Source: Rhodospirillaceae bacterium
GTDB taxonomy: Bacteria; Pseudomonadota; Alphaproteobacteria; UBA8366; Aestuariispiraceae
DNA: 64,000 nt
NCBI GenBank assembly: GCA_002709955.1
Contig: PAQY01000008.1
Location: 30,472 to 94,471, forward strand
Reading direction: 5' to 3'
The translations under genes and the position numbers were made by a program. The number at the start of each line of letters is the position of its first letter. Position 1 is the first letter of the stretch. Under the pieces are notes generated by a model. The model was given only the letters and a program-made list of their open reading frames with translations. It did no database searches and was not told where the DNA came from. Below, in pieces: positions 24,722 through 32,601 of the stretch.

Positions 24722-25777
24722 GTGATGTCATCCTGTTATCGAGTTTTATTTATAATCGGCATGCCTGATCGGTATCTTGCAGCGGGTTCGTTGCTTGCAT
24801 TTCTGTGCATGATTGTTGTTGGCCCACTTCAGGCACAGGAGAATGGCCTCCCTCCACGCGATTGGTTGCAGGAATGGCCGAATACAGATTTCAGCCGCGC
24901 GGAAGTCGCCTTCCGGGAGATTCTGTCGGGTGGTCCGCCAAAGGATGGCATCCTTGCCATAGACGATCCCCATTTCTCGCCGGTCCCTCAGGGGGGAGAT
25001 CTCTATGCTGACAGGGAACCGGTGATGAGCGTGCGTATCGATGGAGAGGCCCGCGCCTATCCATTGAGCATTCTGATGTGGCATGAGATCGTCAATGATA
25101 CGCTTGCTGATACCCCGATTTCAGTGACTTTCTGTCCATTGTGCAATTCTGGTATCGTCTTCGACCGACGCGTCGAGGGTATCGAGACGACCTTTGGTAC
25201 GACTGGAAAACTGCGCAATTCGGACATGGTCATGTATGACCGGCTGACAGAAAGCTGGTGGCAGCAGTTCGAGGGCCGAGCGATCATCGGTGCGAAAACC
25301 GGTGTCGAACTGGCACGTCTTCCTGCGAGACTGGAGAGTTTCGGCGAATTCGCTGCGCGAAATCCGACGGGCCGTGTTTTGGTTCCGAGGGACTCAACCA
25401 TCCGTGATTATGGGCGGAATCCCTATGTCGGATATGACGGATTGCCACGCCCATTTCTGTATGATGGCGAATATGATGGACCTGGATTACCCCTGATGCG
25501 GGTGGTGAGCGTGGTCGGGCGCGATGAGGCCTGGAGCCTGGGTTTGCTGCGTCAGTGTGGAGAAATCATTGTCGATGATCTTGTTCTGCGCTGGCGGTCG
25601 GGTCAGGCATCAGCCCTGGACAGAGCCCGTATCGACAAGGGCCGGGATGTTGGAATCGTCACAGTTCAACGCCAACAGGCGGAGGGTGGTCTTGTCGATG
25701 TTTCCTATGACGTGCCTTTCGCCTTCGCCTTTCGTGCATTTCATCCAGGTGCCCCGATCCATCACAATGCACCATAA
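24722..25777 (+). CDS. DUF3179 domain-containing exported protein
   Basis: About 351 residues. A signal peptide precedes a DUF3179 domain with its hallmark CPLCNSGIVFDR near residue 138, preceded by YPLSILMWHEIVND. A C-terminal region is beta-rich (LRVVSVVGRDEAWSLG-like and RDVGIV). AAAGG lies about 10 bases before the GTG/ATG at 24722-24725; a start at 24761 would give a cleaner signal peptide. The biochemical role of DUF3179 is unknown. It precedes the DUF302 gene by 29 bp and is divergent from the P460-like gene, suggesting a joint extracytoplasmic process. Confidence 0.8.
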   Translation: MMSSCYRVLFIIGMPDRYLAAGSLLAFLCMIVVGPLQAQENGLPPRDWLQEWPNTDFSRAEVAFREILSGGPPKDGILAIDDPHFSPVPQGGDLYADREPVMSVRIDGEARAYPLSILMWHEIVNDTLADTPISVTFCPLCNSGIVFDRRVEGIETTFGTTGKLRNSDMVMYDRLTESWWQQFEGRAIIGAKTGVELARLPARLESFGEFAARNPTGRVLVPRDSTIRDYGRNPYVGYDGLPRPFLYDGEYDGPGLPLMRVVSVVGRDEAWSLGLLRQCGEIIVDDLVLRWRSGQASALDRARIDKGRDVGIVTVQRQQAEGGLVDVSYDVPFAFAFRAFHPGAPIHHNAP

Positions 25778-25806
25778 GCCGTCTCTGACCTAAGGAGTCC
25801 TTCTTC

Positions 25807-26295
25807 ATGTATCGTATCGTCGCTTTCGCCGTGTTCATGATGCTGATGGTGTCCTCTGCCCAGGCTTTGCAGCCGCGCGAAGGTTGGGTAATCCAGCACA
25901 GTCAGAAACCCTTTGATCTTCTGCTGGCGGACCTCAAACAGGCAGTGACGGACAATAAAATGGGGCTCGTGACAGAAGCGGGACCGACCGCTGCCGCTGC
26001 GTCACGTGGCGTTGAGCTTCCAGGTAATCGAGTGGTGGGCGTTTTTCGCGTGGATTTTGCGATCCGGATATTGCCGCTCAGTGAGGCGGCAATGATTGAG
26101 GCCCCAATTCGGTTCTATGTCACCGAAGATCCGGACGGCGGGGCGACCTTGTCTTATAAGGCACCGTCATTTGTATTCTCCCCGTATCTGTCGGAAGGGG
26201 GCGAGGGCCTTGCTGAAGTCGCATCGGAACTTGATGCGATATTCTCCCGGATCGCGGAAAAGGCAATCCAACTCACGAGCTACACGCAGCCCTGA
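25807..26295 (+). CDS. DUF302 domain protein, C-terminus altered by IS fragment
   Basis: 162 residues. A signal peptide (FAVFMMLMVSSAQA) leads a DUF302 domain (fragments KPFDLLLADLKQAV and RVVGVFRVDFAIRILPL). The last codons (LTSYTQP) coincide with the reverse complement of an IS3-family transposase fragment starting at about 26266. The natural stop was therefore replaced, although only a few residues are affected. DUF302 proteins are small beta-alpha folds of unresolved function, sometimes linked to cytochromes and sulfur or metal redox. It is co-directional with DUF3179. Confidence 0.78.
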   Translation: MYRIVAFAVFMMLMVSSAQALQPREGWVIQHSQKPFDLLLADLKQAVTDNKMGLVTEAGPTAAAASRGVELPGNRVVGVFRVDFAIRILPLSEAAMIEAPIRFYVTEDPDGGATLSYKAPSFVFSPYLSEGGEGLAEVASELDAIFSRIAEKAIQLTSYTQP

Positions 26296-26427
26296 CAACG
26301 AAGTATCTGCGACAAGCGCCAGGTTCTCGCGCGTGCAATCATCGACGACGGCCAGAATCCGAAAGCGGCGACTGGCCGTGAACTGATCGGAGACGAAGTC
26401 CATTGACCAGTCGCCCCTCACACAGGG
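26266..26427 (-). mobile_element. IS3-family (IS407-like) transposase fragment
   Basis: About 54 codons in the minus frame match the start of the IS3-family integrase core: CVRGDWSMDFVSDQF with the first catalytic Asp, then ILAVVDDCTRENLALVADTS with the second, ending at GLRVARELD. It joins DUF302 on one side and the AbiEii stop region on the other, so only this core segment survives. It is a deletion scar and not a mobile unit. Confidence 0.75.
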
Positions 26428-26440
26428 GCGCGCCTTTTCA

Positions 26441-27361
26441 CTATTTCCAGGGACCGCCGACGACCCATTTACACTCGAGCGGCTTATCGACGACGAGTGA
26501 CTGGACGGGTGGCAAAACAAATGCTGACACCTTGGTCTGCATCTCAACGAACGACCCTGGTGCGATGGAAAGGGCTGTTCTGCGAAGAAATCCCTGCCAT
26601 TGTGCCCGCTTCGCGGCGTCTTCGGCAAAGGCTGGCGTCAGCGCGACGGGCGTCTCCACAGGGATGGTCGTGTGGCGGCGATCAAAGGTCGCTGCGATTG
26701 CATCCGCGAGGATCGATCCATCGAAGGCAAACGTCTCCGAGATCGCCCAGAGATCGAAGAAATCCTTCATGCGGCTGTTGAGCATGCCGAGTGCGACCAG
26801 CGCCTGGAACTTCTCGGCTACGACCGTCTCTGGCGGATAGGCGCGTAATCGCGGCGCTGGCATGTCGAGTAGCGAGGGATAGTTGATTTCCAGCACTGCC
26901 GGGGTCACGGCATCGCCAAATCCGATGTCGATCTGGATAGGCAGGCGCGCACCGGCGATCTCGGCGGTCATGGTGATCCGGACGCCGCTATACTCGTCTT
27001 CAGCCCGGGCCGGCTCGGCCTGCAGGGTTTCCGGCTTGAAGACCACGCCGTCGTCCTCGACGTCGATCCCGCAGACCGCGCGGAAGTTAGCAGCAATCCG
27101 CTCCGGCGACGCATCGCCATATCCCAGAAGATCGAGATCGCCGGTCGCTCGATACGGCGTGGGTGTCCAGAGACTGAACAGCATGGCACCCTTGAGGACG
27201 AATTGATCTTTGTGGGGCGACAGACTCAGCCGGTAGAGAAGTCGTTCGATGGCGAAACGGGTCAGCGCAAGCTGAACGTTTTCCTTGCGCTCACGGGCAG
27301 CGTGAGTGAGTCGTGCACGGACCGAGGCGCCGACATTCTTGAGGGGTGGCTTCGGGGTCAC
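26441..27361 (-). CDS. abiEii: AbiEii-type nucleotidyltransferase toxin
   Basis: 306 residues. The nucleotidyltransferase core shows the acidic pair in ATGDLDLLGYG near residue 75, a third acidic region in LPIQIDIGFGD, and the conserved Lys segment PETVVAEKFQALVALG near 185, followed by SRMKDFFDLWAI. AbiEii/MenT toxins transfer nucleotides to tRNA or other targets and stall growth, giving abortive infection or plasmid stabilisation. It starts with a GTG overlapping the antitoxin stop (GTGA), as is typical. The C-terminal end lies 14 bp from an IS3 scar but appears complete. Confidence 0.87.
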   Translation of the reverse strand: MTPKPPLKNVGASVRARLTHAARERKENVQLALTRFAIERLLYRLSLSPHKDQFVLKGAMLFSLWTPTPYRATGDLDLLGYGDASPERIAANFRAVCGIDVEDDGVVFKPETLQAEPARAEDEYSGVRITMTAEIAGARLPIQIDIGFGDAVTPAVLEINYPSLLDMPAPRLRAYPPETVVAEKFQALVALGMLNSRMKDFFDLWAISETFAFDGSILADAIAATFDRRHTTIPVETPVALTPAFAEDAAKRAQWQGFLRRTALSIAPGSFVEMQTKVSAFVLPPVQSLVVDKPLECKWVVGGPWK

Positions 27362-27972
27362 AGGGTCGCCTCGATATAGGGCCGTATGACATTCTGCACG
27401 CGGTCGATGGCAGCGAAATGCCAGAGGTCGTCAATTGTGGCGCGGCGGTTTCGGATACAGTCTCTCAGCGCTTCGATAGCGACATCGAGACCGATCTGGT
27501 TGCGGTATTTGAAGCAGTCTGCAACCGTCTTGGCCGGATTGGTGATGGGGACGTCTACCTGCTCGATTGTATGAAACGTCACACCGGCCGTCAGGGCTTC
27601 GCCGGTGGCGCGCATAATACGGAGGGATACAGGCGGGTTCTTCGGTGCCCATTTCTTGTGACCGATCAGCATCCAGACCTGATGCGGCAGTTGGGTCGTG
27701 AGTTCGTGGAATCTGAGCGCGGAGAGCAGGCAGATGGTGCCATGGGGCACTGTTCGGCTGGCTTCCGCAAGGCTATGAGACTCGGACCATTCCGCATCGG
27801 CAAGCTGATAGAGACCGCGCCCCATGCGCACCAGAAGCCCCTGATCCTGCAGTCGCCGCAGATAGGCACGGGGAACGCCCCCTGCATCGAAATCGCGGGC
27901 GCGCGCGATGCCGCGTTCCCTGGCGATTGTCAGCGCGCGATCCTTCAGCGTTCCTTGGGTCGGTTCAGTCAT
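27358..27972 (-). CDS. abiEi: AbiEi-type antitoxin / autoregulator
   Basis: 204 residues from ATG 27972. The N-terminal winged helix (RGIARARDFDAGGVPRAYLRR, then GLLVRMGRGLYQL) binds DNA. A middle and C-terminal domain includes TICLLSALRFHELTTQLP and TNPAKTVADCFKYRNQIG, both typical of AbiEi. It neutralises AbiEii by a non-contact (type IV-like) mechanism and represses the operon. The longer track start reads into the upstream promoter region. The gene is coupled to abiEii by a 4-bp overlap. Confidence 0.87.
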   Translation of the reverse strand: MTEPTQGTLKDRALTIARERGIARARDFDAGGVPRAYLRRLQDQGLLVRMGRGLYQLADAEWSESHSLAEASRTVPHGTICLLSALRFHELTTQLPHQVWMLIGHKKWAPKNPPVSLRIMRATGEALTAGVTFHTIEQVDVPITNPAKTVADCFKYRNQIGLDVAIEALRDCIRNRRATIDDLWHFAAIDRVQNVIRPYIEATL

Positions 27973-28132
27973 GTTCCTTAAACTCGGCAATAGAATGTAA
28001 GTGCCAAGCTTTAGTATCATCATCTGCGATCCTCCGCAACAGGAGCCGGGCACCACAATGACAAGTATGGTGGTCATATGTGATACTTTCCAACGTCTGG
28101 TCGGCAGCCATTGGGAAAGGACACGTCCATCC

Positions 28133-29005
28133 TCAATACAGAACAACCTGGCAAATCGACAGACTTTTACCATTCGTTGCCTGGATCGTTCGCACGATAC
28201 TGAGGCAGGGGAACGGGGTAGGGCCATGATTGGCGTATTTGCCCCTGTAGGCCAGTTCTATCCGATAAAGACTATCCAGACGCTCTGGAGCGACCGCCAG
28301 AAGGTTCGTCAGGATTCGGGCATTGGCGCTGGTCGCGGCACGCACAAGGTCGAGCCCCGGCCGCTGTAGCGCCGCCACCGTTTGCAGCAGATCGCGGCCT
28401 TCCCGGGTGCCCAAATACTCGATTGTCGTCTTGTCCAGGTCGGCGCGCTGTTCCGGTGTCAGTGAAAGCAGCCAGCGTAACAGTGTTGGTGCGTTCCCAA
28501 CTGCCGTGACGGCGTCGTTGATCAGGACAAGAACCGGACCGATCTTGGATTCAGGTAGGTTGGCGATATGACGAACAAATATCTGGATGGCACCATCCTT
28601 GCCGATCAGAGCCTCGTCCTTGAGGCCTGTCCATTCCGGCAGATAGTGGCGCCATTGCGTGCCCTCGACCGGTCGATCCAGATTCATCGTCAATGCCATG
28701 GCCTCGTTGGAGAGACCCAGCCGGGCCTCCAGTTCCGGTTCTGACAGATCGAAGCGATCCAACCCAATGGCCTGCAATCGTTTGAGAATCTGTCGTTCGC
28801 TTCCGCTCATCGCACGGAGATTGTCCAGATGATCGGAAGGAGGATGTAAACTCCATATGACCGCGCCGAGCGAGCAGGCGCCCAGTACAAAGCTCCCGAC
28901 AAGGAGACCCAACAGCCGTCGTGATTTTGTCCGGACACGCGTGACGAACTCCTGCTGGGCTTCTGACGCTGCCATCCGCAGCGGAACGGGCATTTGACTA
29001 TTCAT
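28133..29005 (-). CDS. Membrane-anchored protein of the mobilisation operon, unknown function
   Basis: 290 residues. The start at 29005 has a strong GGGAGG site and overlaps the stop of the ParA-like gene. One transmembrane helix (LLGLLVGSFVLGACSLGAVIW) at about residues 32-52 anchors a long, mostly helical domain with no recognised motif. The C-terminal 40 residues have few charges and may be a junction product. Being the terminal gene of the ParA-like operon, it could be a membrane partner for that ATPase. That is inference. Confidence 0.6.
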   Translation of the reverse strand: MNSQMPVPLRMAASEAQQEFVTRVRTKSRRLLGLLVGSFVLGACSLGAVIWSLHPPSDHLDNLRAMSGSERQILKRLQAIGLDRFDLSEPELEARLGLSNEAMALTMNLDRPVEGTQWRHYLPEWTGLKDEALIGKDGAIQIFVRHIANLPESKIGPVLVLINDAVTAVGNAPTLLRWLLSLTPEQRADLDKTTIEYLGTREGRDLLQTVAALQRPGLDLVRAATSANARILTNLLAVAPERLDSLYRIELAYRGKYANHGPTPFPCLSIVRTIQATNGKSLSICQVVLY

Positions 29006-29894
29006 CACCGCCTCCCTGCTCAAGGGGGATCAATCCGGCAACACGGAAGCTTTCGATGGCGTGCGAGATCCATTGCAGCAGATCCGCCCGCGCCCCGCTG
29101 GCCGCGAACATGTCGAGATGAAACTCCTGCGCCACATCCTGAGTGGTCATTGGGATGATGGAGCGCAGGGGTGTGTAATTGCGTTCCAGAGAGGGCCATA
29201 TCTCGCTGCGGCACTGTGGCAGGCGGACGATCTTCAGACCTGCATTGTGCTTCATTGCGCTCAGTCGCTCGAAATCACCACTGCTGCCATATCGCTCGAA
29301 ACCGCCGCTGGCTTCGTTCAGGACAAGAATACGGGCTGCAATCGGAAGGAAGGCATCCTCGCGGATGGAACGCTCCAGGACGGCAAGCGCATCCTCGATA
29401 GCCTGTGCCTGTGCACGCACCGGGACGACCAGGACAATCTGTGGCGCCTTTGCACTGCGCAGCACTTCCCCGGCATTGCGGGCATGGGCCCAGTTCCAGA
29501 CTGTATCCACCAGGTTCGCACCGATATCGACGAGTGCATTGCCCGAGGCCAGAATGCTGCCGAGTTGGTCCCAGTGGGAAACAACTTTCGACGAATCCGA
29601 CCGTACCGCATCGAATTCAGCGCCGATGCCGAGTTCCAGGACAGAACCGCGGTGGATCTTGCCAAGTTTTGATACCGCGTCGGCGGTCGACGAATCTGCG
29701 GAGGCAAGAAATTTGGAAATTCCCACCTCTTCGAAGGCGAGAGCAATCAACTGAGTGATAAGGGTCTTCCCCTGACCCCCGGTCCTGTTGCAGACAATCA
29801 CAGAACAGGATTTAGGATCAATCTTCTCACCCCATTGTGGTGAGGTAAGGGTCCGGTACAGTCTTTTCGATGAGGATGTGTCGTGCGTATTCAT
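28998..29894 (-). CDS. ParA/MinD-like P-loop ATPase
   Basis: 298 residues. A deviant Walker A (CNRTGGQGKTLITQLIALAF) near residue 36 fits the ParA/SIMIBI class, although the signature Lys of KGGxGKT is replaced by Thr. LASADSST takes the place of the Asp-containing A' motif, and a hydrophobic strand (QIVLVVPVRAQAQ) precedes helices. ATPases of this type in integrative elements act in partition or in presenting DNA for conjugation. Upstream lies a small basic protein and a relaxase-like gene, downstream a membrane protein overlapping by 8 bp. No ParB is recognised. Confidence 0.7.
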   Translation of the reverse strand: MNTHDTSSSKRLYRTLTSPQWGEKIDPKSCSVIVCNRTGGQGKTLITQLIALAFEEVGISKFLASADSSTADAVSKLGKIHRGSVLELGIGAEFDAVRSDSSKVVSHWDQLGSILASGNALVDIGANLVDTVWNWAHARNAGEVLRSAKAPQIVLVVPVRAQAQAIEDALAVLERSIREDAFLPIAARILVLNEASGGFERYGSSGDFERLSAMKHNAGLKIVRLPQCRSEIWPSLERNYTPLRSIIPMTTQDVAQEFHLDMFAASGARADLLQWISHAIESFRVAGLIPLEQGGGDE

Positions 29895-29912
29895 GGGGGG
29901 TTCCTTTATATA

Positions 29913-30317
29913 TCAGGTATCGAGGAGATCGGAGAGGCCGCGTATCGGTTTTTGTTGCGGACTATCCCGGCTCCTTGGCCGCATGTTCTGGATCAAGGGT
30001 TTCGACGGTAACGGTCCGGTAACAAGGTTATCTGCGCTAGGTTGGCTAGCTACTTTGTTTAGTCGCGTTCGGGTCCGTGACAGGAGCGATCGCAACTGGC
30101 TGCCCGTCACTGGTCTACCGGTTTTCCATCGCAGGCCTTCGCCCGAAAGCAGTTCCGCGACATTCGACCAGGTGCCCAGTTCCGCATGGAGTGTCAGGAG
30201 CAGATCGCGGTTCAACCGCACGAACGGCCCCACACCCTGACGCAGACTTTGTTCCCGCTTTTGGTTGGCAAGCTCTTCCGCTGCTCGCTTCAATCGGATT
30301 TCGAAGGGCTCTTTCAT
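29913..30317 (-). CDS. Small basic protein of the mobilisation operon
   Basis: 134 residues if started at ATG 30317; an in-frame ATG at 30392 would add 25 residues, and neither has a good ribosome site. The protein is rich in Arg and Leu, with a coiled-coil-prone start (EIRLKRAAEELANQKREQ), a central segment TGRPVTGSQLRSLLSRTRTR typical of a DNA-binding helix pair, and a disordered tail. It may be an accessory nicking or partition protein. I do not recognise a named family. Confidence 0.5.
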   Translation of the reverse strand: MKEPFEIRLKRAAEELANQKREQSLRQGVGPFVRLNRDLLLTLHAELGTWSNVAELLSGEGLRWKTGRPVTGSQLRSLLSRTRTRLNKVASQPSADNLVTGPLPSKPLIQNMRPRSRDSPQQKPIRGLSDLLDT

Positions 30318-30486
30318 GGCAGCGCCCCGGAATTCGCTGCGCAGATCGATGTGCCAGTTGCTGCGGTTTTCGCTGTGGCTCGCGCTGTACATAATGATGC
30401 GGTTGCCGCTGCGATAAGGTCCCCTGATTTGTGAGAGGGACTTACACCGTATCGCACTACATTTTTGGCCCGGGGCATCATTCACC

Positions 30487-31128
30487 TCACATCTCGAAAT
30501 CATCGCGCACGCGCCGACGCTTTTTGCGGGGTGGTGTTACTGGGCGAGGGGGTTCGAAGGGGACAACGGGCGGCGGAGGCGCCTCACTCTTGACCTCTTC
30601 CTTTTTGACCTCATTGTCCGAGGCGACTTCAATCTCCATCTCGAACGGACAGGCTTCGTTAAGCCGCTCCCGAATGCGGTGCATGGAAACGCTTCGCCCT
30701 GTTTCAGGAGAGGGAAGGGCGATAACGGCATGGAGATGGACCGATGGGGTACTTGCTGCAGCCGGAATGTTTGGTTGATGGAAGGCCAGAAGGGTCACTC
30801 TATCCGTTACGCCAAGCGCATCCGTCGCAGCGAAGAACGACTGAATCAGGGTATCCTTTGTATCTTCCAGATACCGGCCTTCCTCCGCTCGGGAGGGAGA
30901 GAAGGTGAGGTGCAGGACCGTGTGCTTCAGGTCGTCGCGAGTCTTCGATATTTCCGATACGATCTGCATGGCCTCAGAGGCTTTCATGGGCCCCAGTACC
31001 GATAATCCACTGTTCAGCAGATAGATGTCCGTGACTTTGGTATCGTCCTGATCGTCATGGGCTCCTGTACGGAGCACATAGCGCAATACATTGGCGGCGG
31101 TCCGCCCGCGTGTTTCACGGGTGATCAT
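30487..31128 (-). CDS. Relaxase-like mobilisation protein
   Basis: 213 residues. HLTFSPSRAEEGRYL near 70 and the beta strand SVHLHAVIALPSPETGR near 130 resemble the HUH relaxase fold, with an HxH pair that could coordinate metal. The first tyrosines are YVL at residues 17-18. The protein is shorter than full relaxases and has a Pro/Arg-rich C-terminal tail (PPPPVVPFEPPRPVTPPRKK). AGGAT lies nine bases before the start, which overlaps the RHH-like gene by 14 bp. I take it as a minimal relaxase or a paralogous DNA-processing protein; catalysis is unproven. Confidence 0.55.
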   Translation of the reverse strand: MITRETRGRTAANVLRYVLRTGAHDDQDDTKVTDIYLLNSGLSVLGPMKASEAMQIVSEISKTRDDLKHTVLHLTFSPSRAEEGRYLEDTKDTLIQSFFAATDALGVTDRVTLLAFHQPNIPAAASTPSVHLHAVIALPSPETGRSVSMHRIRERLNEACPFEMEIEVASDNEVKKEEVKSEAPPPPVVPFEPPRPVTPPRKKRRRVRDDFEM

Positions 31129-31558
31129 GATTGTTGATCCTTTCTATGATGGTCGCGACAAGGCGCGGGTGTGGGGTGTTCGGTGGTGGCAGCACATGGG
31201 GATCCAGCACGGAAGCGATTGACCCACCGCCCGTTCGTGCACGGTTATGACGTTTGATGAGTGTGGCCGCGTGGATCAGTAGCGTTCGGGCAAGCTCGCT
31301 GTTCTCTTCGTCGGCTTTGCCAGATACGACAAGAGAGTGAGCCGCCCGAGTAAGGACAATAGTATCGGCCATTGAATGGTGCCTGGCATTCTGCCGTGAC
31401 TGCAATTTCCCAGATGAGCGGCGTTGCTTTGAGCTGCTTTGGCCCAAAAGCATCCATTCTATAACTTCTGTGCGGGAGCAGCCTTGCTCAATACAAAGCA
31501 ATTCCAGCGCAGCTAGTGCGTCCGAGGACAGCCGAAAACTTGTTGGATTGCGGGCCAT
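31115..31558 (-). CDS. Ribbon-helix-helix-like mobilisation accessory protein
   Basis: 147 residues from ATG 31558. The N-terminus (PTSFRLSSDALAALELLCIE) followed by CSRTEVIEWML fits a ribbon-helix-helix DNA-binding domain. A helical C-terminal part ends near IIERINNHDH. It overlaps the relaxase-like gene and follows the AlpA-like gene by 4 bp. Such proteins (MobC/TraY type) bind oriT and assist relaxase loading. The track's 31642 start is rejected since it runs into the AlpA gene. Confidence 0.6.
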   Translation of the reverse strand: MARNPTSFRLSSDALAALELLCIEQGCSRTEVIEWMLLGQSSSKQRRSSGKLQSRQNARHHSMADTIVLTRAAHSLVVSGKADEENSELARTLLIHAATLIKRHNRARTGGGSIASVLDPHVLPPPNTPHPRLVATIIERINNHDHP

Positions 31559-31562
31559 GCCG

Positions 31563-31772
31563 CTAGCCCGCCGTGGATGTACGTCTTTGCTTTTCGAGCC
31601 ATTCAAGCAAGTCGTTGGCGGAGTAGCGAATGGCTCGGCCACCTACTCGAATAAAAGGAGGGCCATCACTTCTGGTAACGCGCCAATTGGCGAGAGTTGA
31701 TTTTGATATTCCAATTATCTTGGACACTTCAGAAGGCGTATATAAAACACCCATTTGAACATTCTCATTCAT
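31563..31772 (-). CDS. AlpA/excisionase-family helix-turn-helix protein
   Basis: 69 residues. MerR-like winged helix with YTPSEVSKIIGISKSTLANWR and the wing RVGGRAIRYSANDLLEWLE, the standard AlpA/Xis motif. These small proteins activate integrase or act as directionality factors of integrative elements. It heads a leftward operon of five or six genes up to 28133. An AT-rich regulatory region with direct repeats lies immediately upstream. Confidence 0.8.
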   Translation of the reverse strand: MNENVQMGVLYTPSEVSKIIGISKSTLANWRVTRSDGPPFIRVGGRAIRYSANDLLEWLEKQRRTSTAG

Positions 31773-31843
31773 AGCGGAAGTCCCTTCTGTTGAGAGACTT
31801 TACGCAATATCAAATGCTAACAATCAAAACTACCGAATAATTC

Positions 31844-31897
31844 AATATAAAATTAGAATTATTCGCAAAATATCAAATATAAAATTAGAATTATACG
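31844..31897. repeat. Two direct 22-bp AT-rich repeats, 32-bp period
   Basis: Copies start at 31844 and 31876 and differ at one position: AATATAAAATTAGAATTA then T(T/A)CG. The 32-bp period is about three helical turns, so both face the same side of the DNA. They lie about 75 bp upstream of the AlpA-like start. They could be operator sites, oriT-related sites or a small iteron set. Confidence 0.6.
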
Positions 31898-31899
31898 AC

Positions 31900-32040
31900 A
31901 AAATTGAATTTTATTGATATGAAATTAAAAATTTTTCTTTGGTAAAGGTGTGAATACAACAATATATACTGACAGTTAACCTAGGCCATACCTAAGTCAG
32001 GGAATGGAGGCGAATAGTACTTTACTTGATGGGTGAGAGT
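31900..32040. other. AT-rich spacer, no gene seen
   Basis: Very AT-rich up to about 31970, with poly-A/T stretches and no ORF of interest. It probably contains the promoter of the AlpA-like operon reading left. I could not fix the -35 and -10 hexamers with confidence because many near matches occur. Confidence 0.35.
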
Positions 32041-32420
32041 GGACTACCGATTTCGAACTGCTTTGTGAAACTTTGGTCGTTAGGCCGCCACGCGAGTGGC
32101 CGATACAGCGATCCAGGTTACTTTTTTGAGTTGGCGGCATGTTGATGGATGCGCACTGAGGTGCTGTCGGTCATCTGGATATCGCCGTCATAACCTGCGG
32201 GCAATCCGATGCTGAAGCCACCGCTCGTGCGAACGCCAAAAGCCCTCGATCCGCGCCAGCATCGACCATGTTTTTGCACACCAGAAGAACCGCTATAGCT
32301 TGTTCATTCGAACCATCAAGATCAAGCGGGCCGACGTGATACTGACCTCGGCAAATCTCACCTACAATATGGATCGACTGATCTTCCATGAATGCCGACG
32401 AATTGCAGGATCAGTCTGCC
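32040..32420. mobile_element. Scrambled IS5-family transposase remnant
   Basis: Two pieces of the same type of transposase lie head to head. On the minus strand at about 32040-32190, DIQMTDSTSVRIHQHAANS is the active-site Asp region, with GHSRGGLTTK readable in a shifted frame. On the plus strand at about 32245-32400, RASIDHVFAHQKNRYSLF and ANLTYNMDRLIFH form the usual C-terminal segment. No intact ORF exists. An internal inversion or two independent insertions explain the opposed orientation. Confidence 0.65.
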
Positions 32421-32601
32421 CCTGATCGCAGATCCTAACCCGACCGACACCAAAACCTAAGCGTTGGAACTCAAAAACTGATACTTCAAGCCGTCAGGCT
32501 GAAGATCGCATGATCCATTTAGCAAAATTGTTGGGTTAATGCGGATGTCCAGCTTGGAGCAGTAGGAGTAATTTGAATTACAGCTTTTCATACATAAACC
32601 C

